DNA from: a bacterium
Lineage (GTDB): Bacteria; Acidobacteriota; Thermoanaerobaculia; Multivoradales; J023
DNA: 64,000 nucleotides
Assembly (NCBI GenBank): GCA_024226315.1
Contig: JAAELT010000661.1
Span: forward strand, 23,426 to 87,425
Reading direction: 5' to 3'
The notes under the pieces were generated by a model. It was not told the DNA's origin. It did not search any database and saw only the letters and a list, made by a program, of their open reading frames with translations. The translations under genes were made by a program, and so were the position numbers. Positions 10,849-19,340 of this stretch are shown piece by piece. Position 1 is the first letter of the stretch; each line of letters opens with the position of its first letter.

Positions 10849-13800
10849 ATGCCGACCGTCATCCCCACCCTGCTGCTCGCTGCCACGGCCGACGACAAGT
10901 ACATCCGGTTCGGCTACGCCTTCTGGTCGCTGATCCTGTTCTGGGGAGTCTACCGGTGCTGGCGCGCCTCCAGGCGCCCCGACGCCAACGCCAAGGCAGC
11001 GTTGTCGCTAGGGGCGTTCCTCGGCGGCCTGATGTTGTTCGCCGTCGGCCTGCTGATCGGCGGACCGGACCGGAGCATGCCACTGTTCATGTTGCTGGTG
11101 TTCGTCGGTTTCGGCCTGTTGTCGACCGCGTTCGTGCTCGCGGTCCTCGGCCTGCTGGAGATCCGCCAGGACGCCGCGGGGCGCCGAGGTAAAGCACGAG
11201 CCTGGACCACCCTGGGGCTGTGCCTGGCGATGGCCGGTGCCGTCGGCCTCGGCGGGCTCTACAAGATCGCCTCCAGCATCAGCGATTCCACGGAGAAACC
11301 CTGGCGGGCGCGCGCTCTCGAGGACTTCACCTCGCAGCGCTACGGCTATTCGGTGAAGCTCTCAGGCAGCGGTTGGCGCCACTGGGCGAACCTCGACGAG
11401 GACGTCGACGGGGCCGAGTTGGGCGGATTGCTCGGCCCTGGTGGCGCCTTCGTCGCCATCCCGGTCGATCTCCACGGCCTCGACCCACCGCTCGACGCGC
11501 TCGCCTCGGCCCTGCTCGACGGCCTCGACGTCGCGCTCGACGATCCGGTGATCGACGCCCGGCGCAGCGAGGAAGACGGTCTCGAGATCCTCGACCTCGA
11601 CTACTGGCGCTCGATCGACGGCGAGAAGTGGATCTACAAGCTACGGGTTTCGAAGAGCGAGCGTTTCGGCTACCTGGTCGGAGTGTGGCGGAAGGCCGAC
11701 GGCGACCTGAGCGACGAGGCGCTGGAGGATCTGCTAGCGCGCGTCAGCATCGACCCCGAGCACGTCACCCCGGCCGAGGCGCCCGAGCTCGGCAGCGCCG
11801 AGCTGACCTTCCAGAGCCGGATCATCAACGACACCGGCCTGATGTTCTCGAGTGACGACCTCCACCAGCTGAGTGTCCCCTATTTCCTCCGCGCGTTCGA
11901 GATCAATCCCAACGACGGGGTGATCCTGGAAAACGCCATCGACGGCCTGAGCCGCACCGAGCGCTACGATCAGGCTCTGGAGCTGCTGGCCGCCAACGAA
12001 GACCGCTTCGGTAGCAACCTCGATCTGCTGTCCTACCGTCCGTATCTCGAGATGAGGCTGGGCAAGAACGAAAAGGCGGCCGAGGACTACGCGGCGCTCT
12101 TCGCGCGCGGCCACGACAGCACGTGGGATCTCTCGGACTACCTCGACCTGCTCTGGGAGATGGACCGGCAGGACGATGCCTTGGCGGCGGTCGCGGGTTT
12201 CCGCGAGACACGGGACAGCGGTCACGCGGCGAGGCTCGAGGCCGACCTGCATGAGCGTCGAGGAGACTTCGATGGCGGTATCGAGGTGCTGCGCCAGCGC
12301 CGGTTCGCGGATCCGGACGACCACGAGCTGGGCCGCGCGCTGGCCTACGCCCTGATCGAGGCCGACAAGCTCGTGGAAGCGAGCGAGCTCGCCGCCTCCC
12401 TGGTCGAGGACGACCCGGAGTCTTCCGATAACCATTTCGTGTTGGGCCGTAGCCGGTACTCTCAGGGCGACTTCGGCGACGCCAAGGCGGCGTTCGAGGA
12501 CGTGCTTGCCCTCCGCCCGGGTCACCGTTCGGCGCGCGAGTACCTGGACCACGTGTCGGCACTACTCGGCGAGGGCGAGAACTCGTCGATCAAGAAGGAG
12601 ATCGAGGCGGTCGAGATTCCCGAGCGCATGCTGCTGACGCTCGACGCGCCAGAGTCCGAGCGCGACCACGGCGACCTCGGGGCCTACTACGTCGACCGGG
12701 TGACGGCGATCTCGTTCGAGCGCGGCGAGGACTACCGCCGCACCGAGCACCGCCTGGTGCGGATCAGCGAGCGCAAGGCGCTCGAGGTTTTCAGCACCTT
12801 CGAGTACACCTTCGATCCCTTGTCGGAAGAGATCTATGTCAACCGCGTCATGGTGCGCGACGCCGCCGGCGAGGTGGTGGCCGAGGGCAACGTGTCGGAC
12901 TACTACCTGAGCGACCCTCCGGACGACGGCATGGCCACCCAGGACAAGCAGGTCAACATCCCGGTCCCCGGGCTCGAGCCCGGCCACTCGGTGGAGCTGG
13001 TGATCACCCGGCGGTACCGCAATCCGCCCGAGAAGATGCCCTTCCTGCGCTTCACCCCGGTCACTGCTCACGTGGTTCGAAACGGTGTGCTGCTGGTGCG
13101 TGGCGACGTCGAGGATCTGGTCTATCAGGCGCGGAGCGGCCCTCTGCCCGAGAAGGCCGACGGTGAGCTGGTGTGGCGGGTGAAGCGGCCCGGTCCGTTT
13201 CGCTGGGAGCCCTACGGTGCCGACGCGGACAGCTATCTGCCCTACCTCTGGCTGGGCTCGAAGCAGGATTCCTGGGCCGATCTCGGGGCCTCCTACCTGG
13301 AGGATATCGCCGAGCGCCTGGAACCACACCCGCTGGTGGCCGAGCTCGGCGTCCAGCTGGCGCGCGGCCTCGAGGAGCGGGAAGCCCGCGTCGACGCCCT
13401 GGCCAGCTACGTTCAGGGCTACAGCTACCAGGCGATCGAGTTCGGCCGCCGCGCCCGCATGCCGCTGCCGGTCGAGGACGTGGTGGCCAGGAAGTACGGC
13501 GACTGCAAAGACCACTCGCTGTTGCTGTACCACCTGCTGCGCGCCAACGACGTGCCGGCCGAGCTGATGCTGGTCAACAACTCCACGGATGTGTTGGCCA
13601 AGGTGCCGTCGCTCGATCAGTTCAACCACATGATCGTGCACGTGCCGGGCGACGGCGTCGGCCGTTTCCTGGACGGCACCGGCAAGGACCACCGCATCAC
13701 CGGCATGCCGCCCTTCGGACTCGGCGGCCGGCTGGGTCTGCTGCTCGGCTCCGAGCGGTCGCGGCTGGTGAGGTTGCCCGAATACTCCGCGGATCAGAAC

Positions 13801-14433
13801 CGCGTGATCTCCGAGCGCTCCGTCGAGCTGCTCGCGGGTGGCGATGCGCGGGTGCGCGAGACTCTCACGCTCACCGGCGTCAGCGCCGCCAACATCCGCG
13901 GCGCGCTCAAGAACGTCGACGAGCCGACCCGCCGCAACATGATCCAGCAGACCATGTCCGAGCGCGGCCCGCGGGTCACCGTGCGGGAGCTCCAGACCCG
14001 CCATCTGGACGCCGCCGAGGAGCCCCTGGTGCTCGAGATCGACTACCTGCTGGAAGAGCGCCTGCAGCCGGCCGGCGAGGAGCTGGTGGGCCGGATTCCA
14101 GCCAACTGGGAGCAGTGGTTCCTGGCCGCAGCGCCGGTGGAAGGGCGCCGCACGCCCTTCCGCGTCACCTACCCGCTGCGGCTCGAGAGCAAGGTCACGG
14201 TGAGTCCGGCCGCGGGCCTCGAGATCCTCACCCGCGAGGTCGAGACGCCGCACCAGGATCGTTTCTCGAGCTGGTCGGTGCGCCAGGAGCCGTCCGCCGA
14301 AGGCCCGATCTTCCACTGGAGCCTGCGCCTCGAGGCCGGCGACCCCCCGGCCGAGCTCTACGCCGGCTTCGAGCAGTCGATGAGCCGCGCCGTGCGCTCG
14401 ATCGAGCGCCAGGTACGGCTGGTGGCGAACTGA
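10849..14433 (+). CDS. DUF3857/transglutaminase-like membrane protein with TPR segment
   Basis: A 1194-residue protein. Four hydrophobic segments occupy residues 20-145. They are followed by a soluble region, TPR-like helices (about 330-570), a DUF3857 beta domain (about 610-820) and a transglutaminase-like core. The cysteine-protease-type triad is intact: Cys in KYGDCKDHS near 884, His in QFNHMIVHV near 926 and Asp in FLDGTG near 942. A final beta domain follows. DUF3857/transglutaminase proteins are common in Acidobacteria and Bacteroidetes and are thought to act in the envelope, but their substrate is unknown. Fusing the TPR and four-helix anchor onto it is less usual. Confidence 0.85.
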   Translation: MPTVIPTLLLAATADDKYIRFGYAFWSLILFWGVYRCWRASRRPDANAKAALSLGAFLGGLMLFAVGLLIGGPDRSMPLFMLLVFVGFGLLSTAFVLAVLGLLEIRQDAAGRRGKARAWTTLGLCLAMAGAVGLGGLYKIASSISDSTEKPWRARALEDFTSQRYGYSVKLSGSGWRHWANLDEDVDGAELGGLLGPGGAFVAIPVDLHGLDPPLDALASALLDGLDVALDDPVIDARRSEEDGLEILDLDYWRSIDGEKWIYKLRVSKSERFGYLVGVWRKADGDLSDEALEDLLARVSIDPEHVTPAEAPELGSAELTFQSRIINDTGLMFSSDDLHQLSVPYFLRAFEINPNDGVILENAIDGLSRTERYDQALELLAANEDRFGSNLDLLSYRPYLEMRLGKNEKAAEDYAALFARGHDSTWDLSDYLDLLWEMDRQDDALAAVAGFRETRDSGHAARLEADLHERRGDFDGGIEVLRQRRFADPDDHELGRALAYALIEADKLVEASELAASLVEDDPESSDNHFVLGRSRYSQGDFGDAKAAFEDVLALRPGHRSAREYLDHVSALLGEGENSSIKKEIEAVEIPERMLLTLDAPESERDHGDLGAYYVDRVTAISFERGEDYRRTEHRLVRISERKALEVFSTFEYTFDPLSEEIYVNRVMVRDAAGEVVAEGNVSDYYLSDPPDDGMATQDKQVNIPVPGLEPGHSVELVITRRYRNPPEKMPFLRFTPVTAHVVRNGVLLVRGDVEDLVYQARSGPLPEKADGELVWRVKRPGPFRWEPYGADADSYLPYLWLGSKQDSWADLGASYLEDIAERLEPHPLVAELGVQLARGLEEREARVDALASYVQGYSYQAIEFGRRARMPLPVEDVVARKYGDCKDHSLLLYHLLRANDVPAELMLVNNSTDVLAKVPSLDQFNHMIVHVPGDGVGRFLDGTGKDHRITGMPPFGLGGRLGLLLGSERSRLVRLPEYSADQNRVISERSVELLAGGDARVRETLTLTGVSAANIRGALKNVDEPTRRNMIQQTMSERGPRVTVRELQTRHLDAAEEPLVLEIDYLLEERLQPAGEELVGRIPANWEQWFLAAAPVEGRRTPFRVTYPLRLESKVTVSPAAGLEILTREVETPHQDRFSSWSVRQEPSAEGPIFHWSLRLEAGDPPAELYAGFEQSMSRAVRSIERQVRLVAN

Positions 14434-14543
14434 CCCGCAGCATTCGAGTTTTACAGGATCGTTACGCGGTAGCTTCGGTCGCCCGGGTAGCTTGTGCGTA
14501 TCTACCGTTACCTTCAAGCCCGATCTGAAAAGGAGATTTGCCG

Positions 14544-15659
14544 ATGCCTGGTCGAATCCTGATGTCCGCCGTGATCCTGAGCCTCGTCCTCCTCGCCCTG
14601 GCCGCGGCCGGCGCGGAGATGGCCACCGGAAAACCGGAGCTGAAGTCGGCGGGGCAGCTCGCCTTCGGCCCCGGCGACGTGTTGTTCGTCGCCGATTCGG
14701 CCGGCACCGCCGTCCACGCCTTCGATCTGAAGGACTCCGCCAAGCCGTCCGGCGAGGAGCTGCCGAGCATCGACGAGATCGACGAGAAGGTGGCCAGCCT
14801 GCTCGGTACCACGGCCCGCGATGTGCTGATCCAGGACATCGCCGTGCATCCCGGGTCGAAGAACGTCTATCTGTCGGTCTCCCGGGGCCGTGGCGATGAC
14901 GCGGCGCCGGCGGTGGTGAAGGTCGACGTCAAGGGCCAGCTGTCGCTGGTGGACCTGAAAGGCGCCACCGCCACCTCGGCCATGATCACCAACGCCCCGG
15001 CGGCCGACGCCAAGACCCGCCGCGGCAACCCGATGCGTGCCCTCACCATCACCGACATCGCCTTCCACGACGGCCACCTCTACGTCGCCGGCCTGTCGAA
15101 CGAGGAGTTCGCCTCCAACCTGCGCAAGATCCCCTATCCCTTCAGCGGCGAGATGGACGCCACCAGCGTCGAGATCTACCATGGCGCGCACGGCAAGTTC
15201 GAGACCCACGCCCCGATCCGAACCCTGATGCCGTACGAGAGCGGCGGCCAGGCGCACCTGCTGGCGGCCTACACCTGCACGCCGCTGGTGACCTTTCCGC
15301 TCGACAAGCTCGAGGACGGCGCTCACCTGAAGGGCACCACCATCGCCGAGCTCGGCTTCGGCAACGCGCCGCTCGACATGATCCAGTTCGACAAGGAGGG
15401 CGAGCCCTACGTGCTGATCCTCAACTCGAGCCGGGGTGGCATGCGGATCAAGGCGTCGGACATCGACAAGGCGGGGCCGATTTCGACCGACACCGACGTC
15501 ACGCGCGACGAGCCGCTCGTCGGTGTGCCGTACCTCACCGTGCCGATGGGCGGCATCCTGCGCGCCGACAACTACAACGACGACAAGCTCGTCGTCTTGC
15601 GCCGCGACCTGGATACCGGTTCTCTGCAGCTGCGACTGTGGACGACGGCGTGGATCTGA
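14544..15659 (+). CDS. secreted beta-propeller-like protein
   Basis: A 371-residue exported protein with signal peptide (MPGRILMSAVILSLVLLALA). The rest is strand-rich and propeller-like: repeats such as DVLFVADSAGTAVHAFDL, NVYLSVSRGRGD and HLYVAGLSNEEF are spaced like blades. No catalytic motif is recognisable. Start ATG 14544 has AAGGAGA eight bases upstream; the TTG six bases earlier overlaps that site. The next gene begins inside its last codons, so the two are coupled and probably work together outside the cytoplasm. Confidence 0.78.
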   Translation: MPGRILMSAVILSLVLLALAAAGAEMATGKPELKSAGQLAFGPGDVLFVADSAGTAVHAFDLKDSAKPSGEELPSIDEIDEKVASLLGTTARDVLIQDIAVHPGSKNVYLSVSRGRGDDAAPAVVKVDVKGQLSLVDLKGATATSAMITNAPAADAKTRRGNPMRALTITDIAFHDGHLYVAGLSNEEFASNLRKIPYPFSGEMDATSVEIYHGAHGKFETHAPIRTLMPYESGGQAHLLAAYTCTPLVTFPLDKLEDGAHLKGTTIAELGFGNAPLDMIQFDKEGEPYVLILNSSRGGMRIKASDIDKAGPISTDTDVTRDEPLVGVPYLTVPMGGILRADNYNDDKLVVLRRDLDTGSLQLRLWTTAWI

Positions 15660-16819
15660 GCTTGCTGCGCCCCGGCGCTGCGGCGTTGGCCGTGGCGCTC
15701 TTGTGGTCGCTGCCAGCAACGGCCGATCCCTCGATCCGCCTCGACCAGGCCGCCGGCACGGTCGAGGCGGTCGGCCTCGATCCTGACCTGCTCGGCGCTC
15801 TCGGCAAGCTGACCGCGGACGACTGGCGTGCGGTCTTCCCTGTCTACACCGGGTCCGAGCCGCCGGCCGACGGTTCGCGACCGCCGGTCGCCGGCGCCTG
15901 GACGGTGGAGGAGGGCATCGTACGCTTCCGACCGCGCTTCCCGCTCGTCCCCGGCCTGGGCTACGTCGCCCGGCTCGACGTCGCCGCGCTGCGCGCCCTG
16001 GCGACGGGTGCCGAAGGCGACGAGGCGCCGGTCGAGGCACGCCTGTCGCTGCCGGCGCGCCCACCGTCGCCGCCCACCGTGGTGAACCGTATCTATCCCA
16101 CCGCCGAGGAGCTGCCCGAGAACCTGCTGCGCTTCTATGTTCACTTCTCGGCGCCCATGAGTCGCGGCGAGGCCTACGAGCACATCTACCTCTTCGACGA
16201 CACCGGCAACCGCCTCGAGGGCGTGTTCCTCGAGGTCGGCGAGGAGCTGTGGGCCCCGGGCATGCGCCGGCTGACCGTGTTCTTCGATCCGGGGCGCATC
16301 AAACGCGGCCTCCGCCCGCACGCGGAAGCCGGCACGCCGCTCCTCGCCGGCACCTCCTACCGGCTGGTGATCGACCCCGCCTGGCGCGACGCCGAGGGCC
16401 AGCCCCTGGCGGCGCTGTTCGACAAGACCTTCACCGCCACCCCCGCCGACCGCGAGATGCTCGATCCCGCCGACTGGCGCATCACCCCGCCCGCCGCCGG
16501 CAGCCTGGAGCCGCTCGAGCTCCGCTTCCCCGAGCCGCTGGATCACGGCCTGCTGCGGCGCGTCGTCTGGATCACTGACGTCGGCGGCGCCCATCTCGAC
16601 GGGCGCGCCGAGATCGCCGAGGAGGAGCGCCTGTTCCGCTTCTTCCCGGCCGAGCCCTGGCGCCCCGGCGAGCACGCCATCGAGGTCGAGGCGATCCTCG
16701 AAGACCTCGCCGGCAACAACCTGAAGCAGGTCTTCGATGTCGACCTCACCGCGCCGCCGCACCCGGCGAAGGAGACGCGGGAGATGGTGACGCTGCCGTT
16801 CAGCATCGCCTCACCCTGA
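15638..16819 (+). CDS. secreted Ig-like (SbsA/Big_5-type) protein
   Basis: A 393-residue exported protein. After a signal peptide (AAALAVALLWSLPATA) it shows Big_5/SbsA-like beta domains: LLRFYVHFSAPMSRGEAYEHI with LEPLELRFPEPLDHGLL later, typical of the 'feature as maximal extreme' Ig fold. GTG 15638 gives the longest form and overlaps the preceding gene by 22 bases; GTG 15650 is equally possible. Overlap with the propeller gene suggests a two-protein envelope unit. No active-site residues are seen. Confidence 0.75.
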   Translation: MDDGVDLSLLRPGAAALAVALLWSLPATADPSIRLDQAAGTVEAVGLDPDLLGALGKLTADDWRAVFPVYTGSEPPADGSRPPVAGAWTVEEGIVRFRPRFPLVPGLGYVARLDVAALRALATGAEGDEAPVEARLSLPARPPSPPTVVNRIYPTAEELPENLLRFYVHFSAPMSRGEAYEHIYLFDDTGNRLEGVFLEVGEELWAPGMRRLTVFFDPGRIKRGLRPHAEAGTPLLAGTSYRLVIDPAWRDAEGQPLAALFDKTFTATPADREMLDPADWRITPPAAGSLEPLELRFPEPLDHGLLRRVVWITDVGGAHLDGRAEIAEEERLFRFFPAEPWRPGEHAIEVEAILEDLAGNNLKQVFDVDLTAPPHPAKETREMVTLPFSIASP

Positions 16820-16867
16820 ACCATGAAGGCTTGCGAGGATGTCTTGTGGAAACTCCCTTCGAGCCGT

Positions 16868-16873
16868 TATACT
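16868..16873 (+). promoter_or_regulatory. -10 TATACT of a leaderless toxin-antitoxin operon
   Basis: TATACT is followed by CAAGGT and then ATG 16880, so transcription would start at or next to the start codon. TTGTGG at 16844-16849, 18 bases upstream, could be the -35. Confidence 0.55.
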
Positions 16874-16879
16874 CAAGGT

Positions 16880-17116
16880 ATGAAAACTGCGATTTCGGTT
16901 CCCGACAACGTCTTCGAGGACGCGGACCGGCTGGCCGAACGGCTTGCCAAGACCCGCAGCCAACTCTATACCGAAGCGATGGTGGAGTACCTCACGCGCC
17001 ATGATCCCGATACCGTCACCGAGAGACTCAATGTTGTCCTGGACGCGCTTCCCGAGCAAGAAGATCGCTTCGTGACCGAGACCTCCCGCAGCATTCTCGA
17101 GCGGGTCGATTGGTGA
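16880..17116 (+). CDS. antitoxin, ribbon-helix-helix (MazE-like)
   Basis: A 78-residue protein starting MKTAISVPDNVFEDADRLA, a classic ribbon-helix-helix strand followed by two helices (KTRSQLYTEAMVEYLTRH), and a flexible acidic C-terminal tail that would wrap the toxin. It should bind operator DNA at the adjacent promoter and neutralise the toxin encoded next. Start at ATG 16880: the longer frame from 16823 would read through the -35/-10 region. The stop overlaps the toxin start (GTGA). Confidence 0.85.
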   Translation: MKTAISVPDNVFEDADRLAERLAKTRSQLYTEAMVEYLTRHDPDTVTERLNVVLDALPEQEDRFVTETSRSILERVDW

Positions 17117-17457
17117 TCCGCCAGGGAGGGGTTTGGTGGGCGAATCTACCCGAACCCGAGGGCTCTGAGGCCGGCTTCCGCCGACCGGTGGTCGTTGTTC
17201 AGGGTGATCGATTCAACCGTAGTCGGATCGCCACAACCGTCTGCGTGCCTCTGACCAGTCAGCTACGTTGGGCCGATGCGCCGGGCAACGTCTTCCTGTC
17301 GGCGCAATCGACGAGCCTGCCACGTGACTCGGTGGCGAATGTCGCCCTGGTTCTCGCCGTGAACAACCAGCAACTGGACGAGTGCGTTGGCCTGATCAAG
17401 GAGCGGGAGCTTCAGCAGATCTTGAACGGCATCGACATGGTTCTCGGGAAAGGGTAG
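17113..17457 (+). CDS. MazF/PemK-type mRNA interferase toxin
   Basis: A 114-residue protein of the MazF/PemK fold: the QGGVWWANLPEPEGSEAGFRRPVVVVQ start is the family signature, then CVPLTSQLRWADAPGNV and DSVANVALVLAV. MazF toxins cut mRNA at short motifs. The conserved Arg of the strand 1-2 loop (FRRP) is present. Start GTG 17113 overlaps the antitoxin TGA. First of three MazF modules in this window, 53 bases before the second. Confidence 0.9.
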   Translation: MIRQGGVWWANLPEPEGSEAGFRRPVVVVQGDRFNRSRIATTVCVPLTSQLRWADAPGNVFLSAQSTSLPRDSVANVALVLAVNNQQLDECVGLIKERELQQILNGIDMVLGKG

Positions 17458-17494
17458 TGCTGCCGTTCACTGTCGAATCGGAGTGAACGGCGGT

Positions 17495-17500
17495 TATACT
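17495..17500 (+). promoter_or_regulatory. -10 TATACT of the second toxin-antitoxin operon
   Basis: TATACT lies nine bases before ATG 17510, giving a 5' leader of zero to three bases. The same hexamer precedes the first module. No convincing -35. Confidence 0.45.
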
Positions 17501-17509
17501 GGACTCGCC

Positions 17510-17716
17510 ATGAGCCAGAGCATGCCCGACCAGACGTTGCTCGACAAGATTCGCTCCCTGCCCGCGGAGAAGATGGCGGAGGTCGAGGACTTTGTCGATT
17601 TCCTTCGCCAGCGCGATGACGATCGGCGCCTAACACGGGCCGCCACCGAGCTTTCCGAGGATGCCTTCCGGAGAGTCTGGGACAACGACGAAGATGCCGC
17701 CTACGATCAGCTATGA
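17510..17716 (+). CDS. antitoxin, DUF2281-like
   Basis: A 68-residue acidic protein. TLLDKIRSLPAEKMAEVEDFVDFLRQR resembles the helical N-terminal half of DUF2281-type antitoxins. The tail FRRVWDNDEDAAYDQL has the W-D-N-D-E-D pattern seen in antitoxins paired with PemK toxins. It lacks an obvious DNA-binding domain. Start ATG 17510 is set by the TATACT box nine bases upstream. The toxin gene begins inside its last 23 bases. Confidence 0.78.
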   Translation: MSQSMPDQTLLDKIRSLPAEKMAEVEDFVDFLRQRDDDRRLTRAATELSEDAFRRVWDNDEDAAYDQL

Positions 17717-18041
17717 GTTCGGCGACATCGTTCTCGTCCCGTTCCCCTTCACCGACCAGACTGCTCGCAAGCAGCGTCCCGCCGTCGTCGTAAGCTCCCC
17801 GGTCTACAACCGAGAGCGCCGCGATCTCATTCTCCTGGCGATCACCAGCCAGATCCGATCGCCCCCCTTTCCCGGTGAGGCTGCTATCGCCCAATGGCGG
17901 GATGCAGGGCTCTTGAAGCCCTCCGTCCTCAAACCGGTGATCACTACCGTCGAGACAGGTCTCGTTCGCAGAAAGTTGGGGCGGCTGGAGCAGTCAGACT
18001 TGCAAGAGCTCCGACGAATCCTGTCAGTCATCCTGGGCTGA
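17694..18041 (+). CDS. MazF/PemK-type toxin, second module
   Basis: A 115-residue MazF-fold protein: YEFGDIVLVPFPFTDQTARKQRPAVVVSS is the family start, followed by LLAITSQIR and LLKPSVLKPVITTVE, where the conserved Ser/Lys-Pro-Ser elements of the family sit. It is only distantly like the first MazF and more like the FPFTD subgroup. Start ATG 17694 overlaps the antitoxin by 23 bases in another frame. It ends opposite the terminator of the gene at 18105-18989. Confidence 0.88.
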   Translation: MPPTISYEFGDIVLVPFPFTDQTARKQRPAVVVSSPVYNRERRDLILLAITSQIRSPPFPGEAAIAQWRDAGLLKPSVLKPVITTVETGLVRRKLGRLEQSDLQELRRILSVILG

Positions 18042-18043
18042 TA

Positions 18044-18083
18044 GAAAGGCCCCCCGGTCCGAGGACCGGAGGACCGGAGGGCC
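18044..18083 (-). terminator. terminator of the 18105-18989 gene
   Basis: A 12-bp stem with one C-A mismatch pairs 18048-18060 with 18071-18083 around a ten-base loop. On the minus strand it is followed by TTTCTAT. It lies in the convergent gap after a MazF gene. Confidence 0.65.
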
Positions 18084-18104
18084 GGTGGATGGATGGGGTG
18101 AGGA

Positions 18105-18989
18105 TCAGTCGGTCGTCTCTTCGGTCACCTCCTGCTCTGTCTCGGCGGCCTCGGCCTCGGTGGTCTCGGCCCCGGCATAGCCGTCGGCGGTTTGCTCGGC
18201 GGTCTGCTCGGCTGCCTGCTCGGCCGCCTCTTCCGCCTGTGCCTCCTTGATCCGGCGAACGATTCGCCGCAGGGTCGGGCGGAAGCTGTCTGCCAGGTCG
18301 TCGCGGCCGGCGAGGCGAAACATGCCCTGCGCCATGCGCACGACGGCCCGGATGTCGCCGTCGAACTCCCGGATCAGGCGGCGACGCCGGGAGCGCACGT
18401 CGAAGCCCTTGCGGCGCTCCTGGTGGCGGTCGCCGACCAGGTCGCCGAGCTCGGTGAGCTCGGGCTCGAGCTGAGCCGCGAGCTGACTCGGCCCCGCGAC
18501 CTCTTCGTCGCCGAGGTCGAGCGCGAGCACGGGCTCGAGACCGAGATCGGGATTCTCCAGGCTTGCCTTGACGGTTGCGGCGTGGTCGTGAAGACGCACC
18601 GGTCCGCGGGGAAAGTTCCCCTTGAGGCCGACCCGGCCGAGGCTCTTCACGCCGTAGATGCCACGGCAGGTGGAGCGCACGTGGCGCAGCTTGGTGTCGA
18701 CGGCGTCCCGCCGGTCGGTGATTTCGGCGCTGACCTTCTGGTCGTCGTGAGTCTGCTCCACGACGCCGGTGCTGAGACTCTGCAAACGCTGGCGCTGGCG
18801 TGCCACGCTGCGTTTCAGGAGCACCAGCTGAAACCGAACGTCGAGCGCGGTCTCACCTTCCTTCAGGACGGGTGCCAGGTAGTTGCCGTAGCCGGTGGCG
18901 ATGCTGTCGATGTAGTGGTCGAAGCCGGCCTCGAGGTTGAGGGCGAGGTCGGTTCGAGTGGTGATCATTTCGGAAAATTTCAGTGCCAT
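18105..18989 (-). CDS. uncharacterised helical protein, 'EFD-FRLAG' family, copy A
   Basis: A 294-residue soluble, mostly helical protein with no recognised family. It is a paralogue of the protein at 57760-58731. Over about 195 residues both share LAPxL(K/R)EGET, RSVxR 12 residues later, and EFD-x13-FRLAG at matching distances, with almost no length difference. The C-terminus is a low-complexity Glu/Ala/Thr tail (EEAAEQAAEQTAEQTADG) of about 60 residues, unlike the basic ends of the paralogue. A strong ribosome site (AGGAGGAA) precedes ATG 18989, and a terminator lies at 18044-18083. Upstream are a 42-bp tandem array and inverted motifs, and the paralogue also borders an array. Function unknown. 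Confidence 0.75.
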   Translation of the reverse strand: MALKFSEMITTRTDLALNLEAGFDHYIDSIATGYGNYLAPVLKEGETALDVRFQLVLLKRSVARQRQRLQSLSTGVVEQTHDDQKVSAEITDRRDAVDTKLRHVRSTCRGIYGVKSLGRVGLKGNFPRGPVRLHDHAATVKASLENPDLGLEPVLALDLGDEEVAGPSQLAAQLEPELTELGDLVGDRHQERRKGFDVRSRRRRLIREFDGDIRAVVRMAQGMFRLAGRDDLADSFRPTLRRIVRRIKEAQAEEAAEQAAEQTAEQTADGYAGAETTEAEAAETEQEVTEETTD

Positions 18990-19054
18990 GAGTGTTCCTC
19001 CTGTGTCTGGTTGCGGTCGGGTAGGTCGGTAGGCATGTGTATTGCCATGGCGGG

Positions 19055-19125
19055 GGTCTCCTACGGTCGGTTGATTCGGTTCCCGGCGACGCCCGGTGCG
19101 CCGCTCGCGATGACAACAGGATAGG
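19055..19125. repeat. possible dispersed GC-rich repeat
   Basis: The segment ends CGCTCGCGATGACA, and its other end carries GCAATAC on the opposite strand. I associate sequences ending CGCTCGNNATGACA with dispersed intergenic repeats in several bacterial phyla. Only one copy is in this window, so this is recognition, not proof. Confidence 0.3.
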
Positions 19126-19157
19126 GACCCGCGACGCCGGACCCCTTCTCCGATGGG

Positions 19158-19340
19158 CCGGACAAAACGTGCCGCGACCGGACATTTCCTGAAATGGAGA
19201 GCCCTCCGTCCACCGGACAAAACGTGCAGGGCCCGCTCCTGGAGCGGGTTTGCGGCGATGCCGGCAGAGCGTCGAAGCAACGGAAGCGCGGCACGAAGTG
19301 TCCGGTCCTTTTTCAGCCCTGCGCGATTTTGTCCAGGTGG
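19158..19340. repeat. CCGGACA motif cluster with inverted copies
   Basis: CCGGACAAAACGTGC occurs at 19158-19172 and 19214-19228, with a shorter CCGGACATTTCC at 19179. Inverted versions lie at 19291-19305 (GCACGAAGTGTCCGG) and 19321-19337. The pair at 19211-19234 and 19316-19340 could fold as a long imperfect stem. The cluster lies between the 42-bp array and gene 18105-18989. Confidence 0.55.
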
